Shown piece by piece: positions 35,180 through 44,613 of a stretch of DNA of 64,000 nt. Position numbers and translations under genes: made by a program. Every line of letters begins with the position of its first letter. Within the stretch, counting starts at the first letter, position 1. The DNA lies in assembly GCA_028279885.1 (NCBI GenBank), contig JANQMX010000106.1, positions 1 through 64,000 of the forward strand. The letters run 5' to 3'. The notes under the pieces were generated by a model. That model did no database searches. It was not told the origin of the DNA and saw only the letters and a program-made list of their open reading frames with translations. This DNA is from Rhodovibrionaceae bacterium (GTDB taxonomy: Bacteria; Pseudomonadota; Alphaproteobacteria; Kiloniellales; DSM-21159).

Positions 35180-35213
35180 TTGAGTTTTTCTGATCTATCT
35201 GTAATATATCAGA
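35180..35213 (+). promoter_or_regulatory. Promoter and inverted repeat upstream of the fatty acid hydroxylase gene
   Basis: TTGAGT (35180-35185), 16 bases, TAATAT (35202-35207): a reasonable housekeeping promoter. TCTGAT (35189-35194) and ATCAGA (35208-35213) form an inverted repeat across the spacer and -10, and the third ATATATCA copy (35204-35211) overlaps the -10. This layout fits a repressor site. Confidence 0.55.
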
Positions 35214-35310
35214 TGAATTGCTTTGCTGGAGCCCGGCAGCCGTCGGCTGCCGGGGGTTTGCCAAGCCGGAACGGCCGGACGGCCGAAACACTGTGAGTCG
35301 GGAGACTTCA

Positions 35311-36123
35311 ATGGAACTTGCCACGACCGAGATGAGCGATCGCCAGCGGGCCTTCCGCGGCGAGTATCGCAGCCGCATCGCCGGCTGGTACAATGGTTGG
35401 CTGCACATCGCCGTCATCTACACCATCGGCTTCGCCGCCTTCTATATCTACGTCTCGAACATCTCCAACGTGGCGTGGTGGGAATGGCTGACGGTCCCCA
35501 TCGTCTTCCTGATCTGCAACATCTTCGAGTGGTTCCTGCATCGCCACGTGATGCACCGCCCGCTGCGCTTTCCGGGCCTGCGCGCGATCTACGCGCGCCA
35601 CACCCTGACCCACCATCAGTTCTTCACGGAGAACGAGATGCGCTTCGCCCATCAGCGGGATTGGCGCGTCACCTTCTTCCCGCCCTACGCCCTGGTCGTC
35701 TTCATCCTGATGTCGATCCCGGGGGCGCTGCTGCTGGGCTGGCTCATCTCGCCCAACGTCGGTTGGCTGCTGATGTGCACCACCACGGGCATGTATCTGA
35801 TCTACGAGTTCATGCACTTCTGCTGCCACGTGGAGGAGAACTGGTTCGTCCGCAACATGCCCTTCGTGAACACCATCCGGCGGCATCACACGGCGCACCA
35901 TGATCAGTCGATCATGATGGAGCGGAACATGAACCTGACCTTCCCGATTGCCGACTGGATGTTCGGCACCTCGGACCTCGACCGTGGACTGCTGGGCCAT
36001 ATCTTCAACGGCTACAGCACCAAGCATGTGCGCAAGGACATGCGGCGCACATCCCGCACGCCTCGAGCCGAAAACAGGCGGGCTGAGAAGGATGTCGACG
36101 GAGCGGTCGGCGCCACCGCTTAA
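35311..36123 (+). CDS. Membrane fatty acid hydroxylase / sterol desaturase family
   Basis: A 270-residue integral membrane di-iron enzyme. Histidine clusters are HRHVMH (about residues 75-80), HTLTHH (about 97-102), the FMHFCCHVEENW region and RRHHTAHHD (about 193-200), the set of the fatty acid hydroxylase superfamily. Hydrophobic segments flank them (WLHIAVIYTIGFAAFYIYV, PYALVVFILMSIPGALLLGWLI). It would hydroxylate or desaturate a lipid acyl chain or other hydrophobic substrate. ATG 35311 follows CGGGAGAC. It has its own promoter but shares the ATATATCA motif with the two units upstream. It ends at a strong terminator. Confidence 0.86.
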   Translation: MELATTEMSDRQRAFRGEYRSRIAGWYNGWLHIAVIYTIGFAAFYIYVSNISNVAWWEWLTVPIVFLICNIFEWFLHRHVMHRPLRFPGLRAIYARHTLTHHQFFTENEMRFAHQRDWRVTFFPPYALVVFILMSIPGALLLGWLISPNVGWLLMCTTTGMYLIYEFMHFCCHVEENWFVRNMPFVNTIRRHHTAHHDQSIMMERNMNLTFPIADWMFGTSDLDRGLLGHIFNGYSTKHVRKDMRRTSRTPRAENRRAEKDVDGAVGATA

Positions 36124-36150
36124 GAGCCAAGTTACTAGCCTTGTCTTTGT

Positions 36151-36188
36151 CGGCGGCGGCGACCTGTTGGCCGCCGCCGTCTTGTTTT
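36151..36188. terminator. Terminator between convergent hydroxylase and AsmA-like genes
   Basis: CGGCGGCGG (36151-36159) and CCGCCGCCG (36171-36179) form a perfect 9-bp stem with an 11-base loop, followed by TCTTGTTTT. It sits 28 bases after the hydroxylase stop and just before the stop of the convergent AsmA-like gene, a good intrinsic terminator for the plus strand. Confidence 0.75.
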
Positions 36189-36216
36189 GCTGAATAGCCC
36201 AAAGGGGTTTTGTGCC

Positions 36217-39200
36217 CTACTGCCGCGCCAGGCCTTGTTCCAGGGCCAAACAGGCATTGTCTTTCTCGTTTCCTCCCCCAGCAAACGGCAGCAGAGAACC
36301 GAGCAGACTGAGCGGGCTGGTGACGATGTCGCGGAGCGTCCTCACGGCCGTTCCGCCCGTGCTCACGACGATGTCCGGCGAAGCCAAGGGGCCACGGATC
36401 GCAAAGGGCGTCGAGCCGGACAGAGCGACGCCTCTCTTCGGCTCCGGATCCACTTCGGTATCGATAAACTCCTTGTCGAGATCGATCGTGCCGACTCCCA
36501 GCGCACGAACGTTCGGCGTGTCGAGCAAAAGCGCCTCGCTCTCGGCCAAACCATCCTGAACGTCGAGGCGAACGATCAGGCAGTTCATATCCGAGTAGCC
36601 TTGCCGCGCGTCGGCCGTGAACAACCAGCTCACGATGTTGGTTGCCGCAAGGCGCAAAAGACCGGTCCTTACGTGGCCATGCTGAAGCGCCAAGTCGAAC
36701 TCGCCTGTCAGGCTCGACGCGATATCGTGCGGCGACTCACCGGTGCCGGCGAGATCGACCAGCAGGTCCATATCGCCATCCAACGGCACCTCGACTTCCG
36801 TCTGCGCAAGGAAGTCGCCGAGGTCGACGTCATCGGCGGCAAGCGCAAGGCTCTGCTTCGGCGTCTCTCCCCTGGCATCGATGGAAAGGCTCGCGTCGAC
36901 CTGGCCACCGACGAAATTGAAGGCCAGCGGCTCGACTGTCAGCAGCCCGTCCTTAACGCTGACCCGCCCTTCGACCCGGTTGAGATCGAGGTGCACGCCC
37001 TCGACATCCTCCAGCAGAATTTCGAGCTCTAGATCGAAGTCGCGCAGCGCCTCGAAGCCGATAGGCTCAACGCCGAACACGCGCTGGCTTTGCGGCGCGC
37101 CATCGCCACTTCCCGCTTGCCCCAAATCGCCTTCGTCCTCGGGCTGCGGCGTCAGGCCTATATCGACCAGCCGCAAGCGGGGAGACGTCAGCTGCGCCTG
37201 CAGTATCGGCCTGTCGTCCTTCAAGGTTCCAGAGAAGGTGCCGATGAAATCCGTCTCTCCCAGTCGAAGTTTGCCGTCGGCACGCGTCAGCTCGTCGCTG
37301 CCCGAGGCCCGACCGTCAAACTCGAGACTACTGAACGAGTCCATGCTCAGCCCGAACTCGCGACCGAGCTGGGGCAGGTCCGGCACGCTCAGCATCGCCT
37401 CCATCCACAGCTCGTCGCGTTGCCTGAGGTCGTCGAACACGCCCTTGACGGACAGCGAAAAGAGCGACGTGCCCTCGATCTCCGCACTAATCGCTTCGAG
37501 TCCGATGCTGCCATCGGAGTCGGAGAGCTCGAAGTTGCCTTGAACGCGACCGAGTCCCGGCGCGACGCCGTCGCCATCCGTTCCGATCAAAGCTTCGGTC
37601 GGCACATCGAAATCGCCGGCCAGCGATAGCGCGCGCAATGCGACGAGGTCGCCAATGTTGCCTGTCACCTGAACAACAGGGCTGTCTTCGGACCCTGCCG
37701 CGACATCGATTCCGTTCAGGAGAAATCTCCTCCCGCGGTCCTTCAAAACCGCTTTGGCCCGCACCGGACCAAGCTCCGGCAACGCTACTTCGGCGAGCGT
37801 GGCCACGGCCTCGGTGGTGGGCGAACGGGCCTCCACGTTTACAGACAAGCCGGCCAGCGAAATGTCATCGCCGCCTAACGTTAAGCGTTCCAAGCTGCCG
37901 GTCGCAGCAACCGTCAAACCGTCCGGCCCGTCAGCTGCAGCTTTCAAATTGGCGATCGAAAGAACCTCGAGACTCCCAGCGGCAGCGAAGCGGCCGTTAA
38001 CGTTGCTTAGTGATGGGGTGTCGTCGGGCAGGAACGCTGCAAAGGGCTGCAAGGTCGGGCTGGAGAAGCTGACCTCCAGCGCCACGGACTCCAACAGAGG
38101 TTCGCGCTCGGGATAGAGCGTCCCCAGAGTTCCGTTTGCGCGAATGCGAGGACCGCCCTCCTCGCCAAGCGCAATGTCCACGTCGTCCAAGGCATAGCCA
38201 TCGCCATCGGGAAAGACGCGAACGCTGGCTAAAATCGGCCCGAGCTCAGGCAGCATTTCGGCCAGGCGGGAACTGGATGCCAGCGGTTCACGGCCGAGTG
38301 CGCCGTCGATGTGCGTGAGCAGCGATTGCGAGGCTTGTCCATCGACCGGCAGAGCATGCGTTGCCTGATAGCGCTCGATCGCAGTCCGCGTCTTCGGCCC
38401 CATCTTCCCGTCAGCCGCTCCCGGGTCCTGTCCGGCCTCGGCGAGCGCGGTCTGGATGAGTGCGATCAGCTCAGCGCGGCTGAGCGTGATCGCCGACGCC
38501 TCTTCAGGCAGCTCTGCCGCGTCGGCGACCAGGGTATCGTAGAGCTCCAGGATAGGACGTAGCTGGCTTGCCTGGGCCGAAACCGTGATGTCGGGCTCGA
38601 AAGAGAAGGCGAAATCCTCGGCTGAAAACCGCGCGATTCGGCCCGTCAGATCCAGCTCGGCTTGGGCGAAGGCATCCGCGTCCAACTCGCCGGACTGAAG
38701 GACAATCTCGTCTTGCTCCCACACCAGCTCGGCGCTGGCGCGCAGGGCCCCGATCTTCGGCAGTTGGTGCTCGAGGAGCCGTTCCAGCGGCGTCCTATCC
38801 GGCAAAAAAAGCAAGGCCGTCGCCTCGAAGCGGGAGTCAGACGACTCGCCACCGGCAAGATCGAGCGTCCCGTCACCTTTCACCGTCAGCTGGACACCGG
38901 AGCCGTACAGAAGCTGAGCCTGCAGCCCCTCGATGTTGGGCTTGAGCGCGTCGCCGGTCACGCGGGCGGAAACATCAAGCGAGGTGTCTTCCTCAGCATC
39001 CTCCTCGTACCGCCGCTCCACGGCGCCGATCCAGTCCAGGCCCTCTGAGCCAAGCGCGCCCGAAACCTGCAAGTCGACGCCTTCGCCCGTGTTCAGGTTC
39101 GCGACGCGTCCAGAGGCTCTGAGCTCCTGGCCCGCTTGGTCGACAAGCGACACGACGATGTCCTCGACCGCCAGAGCGTCCAAGTCGCCGACGAGCCGCG

Positions 39201-40044
39201 CGGCCGCCTCGGCGCGACCTGTCAGCGGCACATCCAGATAAAGGCTCTGGAACACCCGTTCGATGGTTGGCGTATGCAGGGTGACCGCAACATCAGCGCC
39301 CTGCCCCGCGGGCAGATCGGCAATCGTGCCATCGACGTCGAGCGTCACGCTCGTCGATTGCAGCGTCAGGGCTATGGGATAAGGCTCGGCGGCCTGCAGT
39401 GCGTCCTCGATAGAGCCATAGGCGCCGGTGATCTGCACGGGCCGGCCATTGACGCTTCCTTCGCCGGACACATCGACGCCGGTTCCGGCGCCCCGCTCCT
39501 CCTTGACGAGTTGATCGATCACGATCACCAGGTCTTCGTCCCCCTGCCGGTCGCGATAGGTCACGGAGATATCGCTCAACGCATAGAACTCGACGATCGG
39601 ATAGAAACCGCTTCCTTGGGCCTGGTCGCCTGGCTCGTCGCGCCCGTCAGCAGCAATCAGCCAGTTGCCTTCTCCCGACTCGGAGGTCTCCAGATCGACG
39701 GTCAACCCCTCGACAACCAGTCTCGGCAGCCGGACGACGCCTGAAAAGAGAGGCAGCAGCGCAAGCTGCACTTCTATGCGTCGGGCCCTGGCCATCTCCG
39801 GCGTACTCGCCCAAGAGGCATTCGCCATCCAAACGTCTGTTGCGATGAGGGTGGGCTCGAGCCCCATCTCGAGGCTATAGGAGCCATCGACCACGATCTG
39901 ACGGTCGATATTGCCTTCGATCGCCTGCTTCAGAGCCCAGCGATAGAAGGGATCGCCGGCGGTCGCCAGGAAAACGGCGCCCGCTGATAGAACGACAAGC
40001 AGCCCGGCGAGACACCAAAGAAGGACTTTCGCTATCCGTCGCAC
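36217..40044 (-). CDS. Giant AsmA-family protein with an inserted peptidoglycan-binding domain
   Basis: About 1275 residues. An N-terminal membrane anchor (AKVLLWCLAGLLVVLSAGAVFLA) precedes a long periplasmic part rich in beta-strand repeats, as in AsmA/TamB-like lipid-transport proteins. The C-terminal AsmA_2-like part has LTGEFDLALQHGHVRTGLL. Around residues 520-582 lies an unexpected block, TLSRAELIALIQTALAEAG then DGKMGPKTRTAIERYQATH and LPVDGQAS, which reads as a type 1 peptidoglycan-binding domain. The first bridge role is in lipid transfer between membranes; cell-wall tethering would be new. GTG 40044 is preferred; TTG 40092 gives 1291 residues. Divergent from the glycan cluster. Confidence 0.85.
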   Translation of the reverse strand: MRRIAKVLLWCLAGLLVVLSAGAVFLATAGDPFYRWALKQAIEGNIDRQIVVDGSYSLEMGLEPTLIATDVWMANASWASTPEMARARRIEVQLALLPLFSGVVRLPRLVVEGLTVDLETSESGEGNWLIAADGRDEPGDQAQGSGFYPIVEFYALSDISVTYRDRQGDEDLVIVIDQLVKEERGAGTGVDVSGEGSVNGRPVQITGAYGSIEDALQAAEPYPIALTLQSTSVTLDVDGTIADLPAGQGADVAVTLHTPTIERVFQSLYLDVPLTGRAEAAARLVGDLDALAVEDIVVSLVDQAGQELRASGRVANLNTGEGVDLQVSGALGSEGLDWIGAVERRYEEDAEEDTSLDVSARVTGDALKPNIEGLQAQLLYGSGVQLTVKGDGTLDLAGGESSDSRFEATALLFLPDRTPLERLLEHQLPKIGALRASAELVWEQDEIVLQSGELDADAFAQAELDLTGRIARFSAEDFAFSFEPDITVSAQASQLRPILELYDTLVADAAELPEEASAITLSRAELIALIQTALAEAGQDPGAADGKMGPKTRTAIERYQATHALPVDGQASQSLLTHIDGALGREPLASSSRLAEMLPELGPILASVRVFPDGDGYALDDVDIALGEEGGPRIRANGTLGTLYPEREPLLESVALEVSFSSPTLQPFAAFLPDDTPSLSNVNGRFAAAGSLEVLSIANLKAAADGPDGLTVAATGSLERLTLGGDDISLAGLSVNVEARSPTTEAVATLAEVALPELGPVRAKAVLKDRGRRFLLNGIDVAAGSEDSPVVQVTGNIGDLVALRALSLAGDFDVPTEALIGTDGDGVAPGLGRVQGNFELSDSDGSIGLEAISAEIEGTSLFSLSVKGVFDDLRQRDELWMEAMLSVPDLPQLGREFGLSMDSFSSLEFDGRASGSDELTRADGKLRLGETDFIGTFSGTLKDDRPILQAQLTSPRLRLVDIGLTPQPEDEGDLGQAGSGDGAPQSQRVFGVEPIGFEALRDFDLELEILLEDVEGVHLDLNRVEGRVSVKDGLLTVEPLAFNFVGGQVDASLSIDARGETPKQSLALAADDVDLGDFLAQTEVEVPLDGDMDLLVDLAGTGESPHDIASSLTGEFDLALQHGHVRTGLLRLAATNIVSWLFTADARQGYSDMNCLIVRLDVQDGLAESEALLLDTPNVRALGVGTIDLDKEFIDTEVDPEPKRGVALSGSTPFAIRGPLASPDIVVSTGGTAVRTLRDIVTSPLSLLGSLLPFAGGGNEKDNACLALEQGLARQ

Positions 40045-40105
40045 AATTGCAGCCTGACTCCAAGGGCAACCCCGAAGTACTCTTCCAGTCAAACTTGCTC
40101 TGGCG

Positions 40106-41461
40106 GTGCTTTATCGGCAAGAGGGGCGCTCCGCCGCCGCGGCCATACAGCTCGAATCGGAACCGGGAACAGACTTGGCTTCTTCACAAGCCGGAGAGGC
40201 GCACCGGCCCGCCATCTATGTCAATTCACTCGCTGCCGGGCGTGGCGCCGAGCGCGTCATCTACAACCTGCTGACCAGCTTTGCCAAAGAAGGCAAGAGC
40301 GTCGACCTCTTGATCGAGGATGGCGAAGGAGAACTGTTCGCGGCGCTGCAACGGCAGGCGCCGCAGGTCCGCATCCAGTTTCTGCGCGGCGGCAACTGGC
40401 AGGAACGGCTGTCGTGGTTGACCTGCTGGCTGGCGCTGGCGGCAGAGCTGCTGTCTGGCCTGGCATCCGGCCAGCGCCTGGCCGACTTCAAGGCCTGCGC
40501 CATCATGGCGGAGAAGGAACGCCCACCGCTCTTCGCCCTGCGGCGCTATTTGAAGCGCGAGCAGCCGGTCACGATCCTCTCCTTTCTCAACGATGCGAAC
40601 ATCGCCCTTATGCTCGCCGCCTGCCTGGGCAAGAACGGCACGCGCTTCATTCCCAACGTGCGCAATCACATCTCTGCCGGCGCCAACGCGCTGAAGTCGA
40701 AGCGGATGCGCGCCATGTCCGGCGCCATGCGTCGGCTCTTCCGCCGCGCCGACAGGGTGGTCGTGCCGGCCGAAGACCTCCGCCAGGACGTGGCCGAGAT
40801 CACCGGCATCGCGCCGGAGCGTATCGAACGCATCCTCAATCCGATCGATCTTGCAGCCGTCGAAAAACAGGCGGCGGAGTCGCCGGAGCATCCCTGGCTG
40901 GACCCAAAGGAAAACACGCCGGTCGTTCTAGCGGCCGGAAAGTTGAAGCCGCAGAAGGACTTCCCAACACTTCTGAAAGCTTTTGCTGAGCTGCGCGCCC
41001 GAAGGGACTGCCGCCTCGTCCTGCTCGGCAGCGGCCCCTTGGAAAACGATCTCCGGAAGCAAGCCAAAACCCTTGGAATCACTGACGATATCTCGTTTCA
41101 GGGTCACGTCGACAACCCTTTCGCTTATCTGGCCCGGGCGCAGGTCTTCGTTCTCTCCTCCGCCTGGGAAGGCCTGCCCAACGTGCTGATCGAGGCCTTG
41201 GCCTGCGGCTGCCCCGTGGTCAGCACCGACTGCCCTGGCGGCGCTTCGGAAATCCTGGAAGCCGGTCGCCACGGCCGTTTGGTCCCGGTCGGCGATGCGG
41301 CGGCCATGGCAGAAGCAATTCAGGCAACGCTCGAGGCCTCGCCCCCTGCCGAGGCGCTGCGGGCGCGCGCCGCGGATTTCTCCATCGAGCGGGCCGTGGA
41401 GGCCTATGCCAAGCTGTTGTTCCCGGCTGAAGCGGCCCCCTCAGACGAAGTGTCGCGCTGA
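40106..41461 (+). CDS. Family 4 (GT-B) glycosyltransferase
   Basis: A 451-residue glycosyltransferase of the large GT4 group. The C-terminal donor domain has VVLAAGKLKPQKDFPTLLKAFAEL, LLGSGPLENDLRKQA, DDISFQGHVDNPFAYLARAQVFVLSS and the EGLPNVLIEALACGCPVV motif with its conserved Glu. The N-terminal acceptor domain begins IYVNSLAAGRGAERVIYNLL. It would add a sugar from a nucleotide donor to a growing glycan; donor and acceptor are unknown. The frame starts at GTG 40106, with a TTG further in as an alternative. It is the first gene of the sulfotransferase cluster. Confidence 0.87.
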   Translation: MLYRQEGRSAAAAIQLESEPGTDLASSQAGEAHRPAIYVNSLAAGRGAERVIYNLLTSFAKEGKSVDLLIEDGEGELFAALQRQAPQVRIQFLRGGNWQERLSWLTCWLALAAELLSGLASGQRLADFKACAIMAEKERPPLFALRRYLKREQPVTILSFLNDANIALMLAACLGKNGTRFIPNVRNHISAGANALKSKRMRAMSGAMRRLFRRADRVVVPAEDLRQDVAEITGIAPERIERILNPIDLAAVEKQAAESPEHPWLDPKENTPVVLAAGKLKPQKDFPTLLKAFAELRARRDCRLVLLGSGPLENDLRKQAKTLGITDDISFQGHVDNPFAYLARAQVFVLSSAWEGLPNVLIEALACGCPVVSTDCPGGASEILEAGRHGRLVPVGDAAAMAEAIQATLEASPPAEALRARAADFSIERAVEAYAKLLFPAEAAPSDEVSR

Positions 41462-41580
41462 CGAAGGTCTTGCAAAAGCGGCGATTCTCATTGAAGGGAA
41501 TGGGTTGAAGCCTCTGCGGCCGATCATCACCTGATCGGGTTATCGTCGTCAGGACAGCAGGGGAACCGAACTAACCGCCG

Positions 41581-42558
41581 ATGAAACATCGCCTCGCCCT
41601 TCTCCAGCCGATCTGGAGCAGCCTGTGGAAGAAGACCTCCCGCAGGGCGATCCTGACGCTGTTCTTCTTCCTGTCGCCGGCGAAGAAGCATCGTCTGCAG
41701 CGCCGGCTGCGCGGCCGCGAGCAGCTGCAGACCTTGCGCCAGGCGGACTGCGCCGTGGTGTCTTTCGGCAAGAGCGGGCGGACCTGGCTCCGCGTCCTGC
41801 TCTCGCGCGTCTACCAGCTCAAGCACGGGCTGCCGGAGAACTGCCTGATCAGCTTCAGCAATCTCAACCTGGTCGAGCCCGCCGTCCCCAAGATCTTCTT
41901 CACCCATGACAACTACCTGAAAGACTACTCGCCGAACGGGGACAGCAAAGCCGATTACCGCGACAAGAAGGTGGTTCTGCTGGTCCGCCATCCGGCCGAC
42001 GTCGCCGTCTCTCAGTATCACCAGTGGCGCTACCGCATGCGTCCGCACAAGAAGACGCTGAACCGCTATCCCGGCGAGGGCGAGGACGTGGCGATCTTCG
42101 ACTTCGTCGCGCACCACGACGCCGGCCTCACCCGTGTCATCGATTTTCTGAACGGCTGGGCCGAGGCGATTCCGAACATGTCACAGCTGCTGCTGGTGCG
42201 CTACGAGGACCTGCGTGCGGAGCCGGAAGCGACCCTGGCGCGCATTCTCGACTTCATCGGCACGCCAGGCAGCGAAGCCGAGGTACGGGAAGCGGTGGCC
42301 TTCGCCGACTTCGAGAACATGAAGAAGCTGGAGAGCGGCAAGACCTTCCGCCTGAGCGGTGGGCGGATGCAGGCGCGCGACGCCAGCAACCCCAACAGCT
42401 ACAAGGTCCGGCGCGGCAAGGTCAGCGGCTACCGGGACTATTTCACCGATGAAGAGTGCGCCGAGATCGATGCACAGGTCGCGGCGCGCCTGTCGCCCTA
42501 CTTCAGCTATGGGGCGATCGAAACAGCCGAGCCTGCCGAGCAGGCAACGGCCGGCTGA
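41581..42558 (+). CDS. Carbohydrate-type sulfotransferase 1
   Basis: A 325-residue PAPS-dependent sulfotransferase. The 5'-phosphosulfate loop is SFGKSGRTWLR (residues 61-71) and the 3'-phosphate site is VRHPADVAVSQY with Arg136 and Ser144. A C-terminal KVRRGKVSGYRDYF closes the PAPS pocket. It would move sulfate from PAPS to a hydroxyl or amine of a glycan or small molecule. It lies 119 bases after the GT4 gene and 22 bases before the GT8-like gene. It is most similar to the third sulfotransferase of the cluster (45750-46691), sharing WRYRM..KK.LNRYP and the loop exactly. Confidence 0.88.
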   Translation: MKHRLALLQPIWSSLWKKTSRRAILTLFFFLSPAKKHRLQRRLRGREQLQTLRQADCAVVSFGKSGRTWLRVLLSRVYQLKHGLPENCLISFSNLNLVEPAVPKIFFTHDNYLKDYSPNGDSKADYRDKKVVLLVRHPADVAVSQYHQWRYRMRPHKKTLNRYPGEGEDVAIFDFVAHHDAGLTRVIDFLNGWAEAIPNMSQLLLVRYEDLRAEPEATLARILDFIGTPGSEAEVREAVAFADFENMKKLESGKTFRLSGGRMQARDASNPNSYKVRRGKVSGYRDYFTDEECAEIDAQVAARLSPYFSYGAIETAEPAEQATAG

Positions 42559-42580
42559 TCTGACAGGAAGCGAGGGAAAG

Positions 42581-43531
42581 ATGACGAACGGCATGGAGCC
42601 AAAGGCGGATGGGGCCGGGCCGGCTTCGTCGGACAAGGCGACGAAGCCCTGCGTGTTCATCCACACCAACCACAAACAGTGGGTCGGGGCGCTGGTCTCC
42701 CAGTTCTCGATGAAGCACAACAGCCCGAACGCCGACGCCTTCGACGTGCGCATCATCGACACCAAGGACCATGCCTTCCTGCGCGCCAAGGAAGGTCAGA
42801 CCTACCTGCGCAACGGCCTGGAACGGGAATGGCTGGTCGACGACCTGCAGTCTTTCACGCCGCTTCGCTTCATGCCGCCGAAGCTGATGGGCTATCAGGG
42901 TCGCGCGATCGTGGTCGACCCGGATGTTTTCGCTGTCGGCGACGTCTATGAGCTCCTGACCCGCGACATGGAAGGCAAGGCGCTGATGTGCCGGGCGCGG
43001 AAGGGCAAGAAGGAATACGCCAGCAGCGTTATGCTGCTCGATTGCGCCAAGCTGACCCACTGGGACTGCGAAGCCGAGTTCAACGAGATGTTCGACTTCA
43101 AGCGGGACTACATGCAGTGGATCTCCTTGAAGTGCGAGGATCCTGAGACCATCGGGATCTTCGAGGACGAGTGGAACGACTTCGACCGCCTGACCGATCG
43201 AACCAAGCTGCTGCACAACACCAAACGGCAGACTCAGCCCTGGAAGACCGGCCTCAAGGTCGACTACACCCCGCCGCTGAAGGCCGGTAGCCTGCTCAGC
43301 TGGCTGCGCCGCAAGCGGGAGGACCTCTTCGGCCGCTATGGCATGCGGGGCAGCTATAAGCGCCACCCCGACCCCAAGCAGGAGCAATACTTCTTCCAGC
43401 TTCTCCGGGCCTGCCTGGACGCCGGCGTGGTCAGCGAAGAGCTGCTGCGCCAGGAGATGTCCCAGAGCCACATCCGCAAGGATGCCTTCGAGGTGATCGC
43501 CGGGGTGCCTCCCTTGGCGACGGCGAGCTAA
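42581..43531 (+). CDS. GT8-like glycosyltransferase candidate
   Basis: A 316-residue protein of uncertain family. CVFIHTNHKQWVGALVSQFSMKHNSP at the start and GRAIVVDPDVFAVGDVYELL in the middle resemble GT-A enzymes of the GT8 type; DPD stands where the metal-binding DxD motif is expected. A mixed helical C-terminal half follows, with GLKVDYTPPLKAGSLLSWLR. Direct catalysis is inferred. ATG 42581 follows AGGAAGCGAGGGAAAG. It sits between two sulfotransferases on the same strand, so a role in building the glycan that they decorate is likely. Confidence 0.6.
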   Translation: MTNGMEPKADGAGPASSDKATKPCVFIHTNHKQWVGALVSQFSMKHNSPNADAFDVRIIDTKDHAFLRAKEGQTYLRNGLEREWLVDDLQSFTPLRFMPPKLMGYQGRAIVVDPDVFAVGDVYELLTRDMEGKALMCRARKGKKEYASSVMLLDCAKLTHWDCEAEFNEMFDFKRDYMQWISLKCEDPETIGIFEDEWNDFDRLTDRTKLLHNTKRQTQPWKTGLKVDYTPPLKAGSLLSWLRRKREDLFGRYGMRGSYKRHPDPKQEQYFFQLLRACLDAGVVSEELLRQEMSQSHIRKDAFEVIAGVPPLATAS

Positions 43532-43613
43532 GCCTAGCGGTGTTGCCGAACCCGGCTGGTTTGCAAGTCATCCCGGCTTTTGCTAACGCCTCGCGCGATT
43601 TGACGCGTTTCGC

Positions 43614-43629
43614 GTGAAGATATCTTCAC
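43614..43629. promoter_or_regulatory. Perfect 16-bp palindrome before sulfotransferase 2
   Basis: GTGAAGATATCTTCAC is fully palindromic and lies 26 bases upstream of ATG 43655 in a 123-base AT-richer gap. TTGACG at 43600-43605 could be a -35 with the palindrome covering the -10 region. A dimeric regulator site is the likely meaning. Confidence 0.5.
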
Positions 43630-43654
43630 TACGGCCTTCGATTGGGTCTTCCAA

Positions 43655-44611
43655 ATGCTGAACCTCAGTGACGGCGTAAAGAAGTGGTTGGTGCTGTTGC
43701 CGACCGCTCCGCTGCCGACATCCTGGCGGGTCTCCAGCCGCCGCAAGCTTCTGGCTGATCTCGAACTGGCCAAAGCCGAGCGCACCGATCTCCTGATCAT
43801 CGGCCATCCCAAGAGCGGCAACACCTGGCTACGCACCATGATTTCGCGCATCTATCAGGTGCGCTTCGGCTTGCCCGCCGATGTCATCATCACCTCGGAC
43901 GAGCTGGCCCGCCGTCATCCCAGCGTGCCCCGGGTTTCGGCGACCAACGGCGTCTATAGCTACGAAGGCGCGGTGGGCGAAAAGCTGGCCGTCGGCACGC
44001 CCGACAACCTCTTGCGCCACAAGGCCATCGTCATGCTGGCGCGCAACCCTTGCGACATCGCCGTGTCCTGGTTCTTCCAGTTCACCAAGCGCCAGTCCAA
44101 GCACAAGCAGGAACTGATCAACCATTCGATCGCGCATCCGATCGACCGCCATACCGTCTCCATGTGGGACTTCGTACGGCACAGCGACATCGGCCTGCCC
44201 TTCCTGATCGACTATCTCAACGCGTGGGAGCGCAACGTGCAGGCGCTCGAGAACGCCGAGCTGATGCGTTACGAAGAGTTGCGGACAAAGCCGGAAGAGA
44301 CGCTGATGCGCATCGTCTCACGCATCGACCCCTCGGTGACTGCCGAGGAAATCCAGGAGGCCGTGCGTTTTGGCTCCTTCGATCACCTGCGCAAGCTGGA
44401 GAGCGAAGGCTTCTTCAAGCAAGGCGGCCTGACGCGGCGCAACGCCGGCGACCCCAATTCCTTCAAGGTGCGTCGCGCCAAGATCGGCGGCTACCGCGAC
44501 TACTTCACGCCGGAGCAGATCGCCGAGCTGGAAGGCTTGATGGCCGAGCGGCTCTCCCCCACCCTGGGCTACACGCCAGTGGAGGAGCCGAAAAGCCAGT
44601 CGGCGGGATAA
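43655..44611 (+). CDS. Carbohydrate-type sulfotransferase 2
   Basis: A 318-residue PAPS-dependent sulfotransferase, the most divergent of the three. The 5'-phosphosulfate loop is HPKSGNTWLR (51-60), the 3'-phosphate site is LARNPCDIAVSWFFQF, and FKVRRAKIGGYRDYF is near the C-terminus. The loop with KSGNTW is the classical form. ATG 43655 follows a promoter-like region with a 16-bp palindrome. Its stop is directly followed by the TTG start of the ELM1-like gene, 2 bases away, so these two are probably translated together. Confidence 0.88.
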   Translation: MLNLSDGVKKWLVLLPTAPLPTSWRVSSRRKLLADLELAKAERTDLLIIGHPKSGNTWLRTMISRIYQVRFGLPADVIITSDELARRHPSVPRVSATNGVYSYEGAVGEKLAVGTPDNLLRHKAIVMLARNPCDIAVSWFFQFTKRQSKHKQELINHSIAHPIDRHTVSMWDFVRHSDIGLPFLIDYLNAWERNVQALENAELMRYEELRTKPEETLMRIVSRIDPSVTAEEIQEAVRFGSFDHLRKLESEGFFKQGGLTRRNAGDPNSFKVRRAKIGGYRDYFTPEQIAELEGLMAERLSPTLGYTPVEEPKSQSAG

Positions 44612-44613
44612 GC

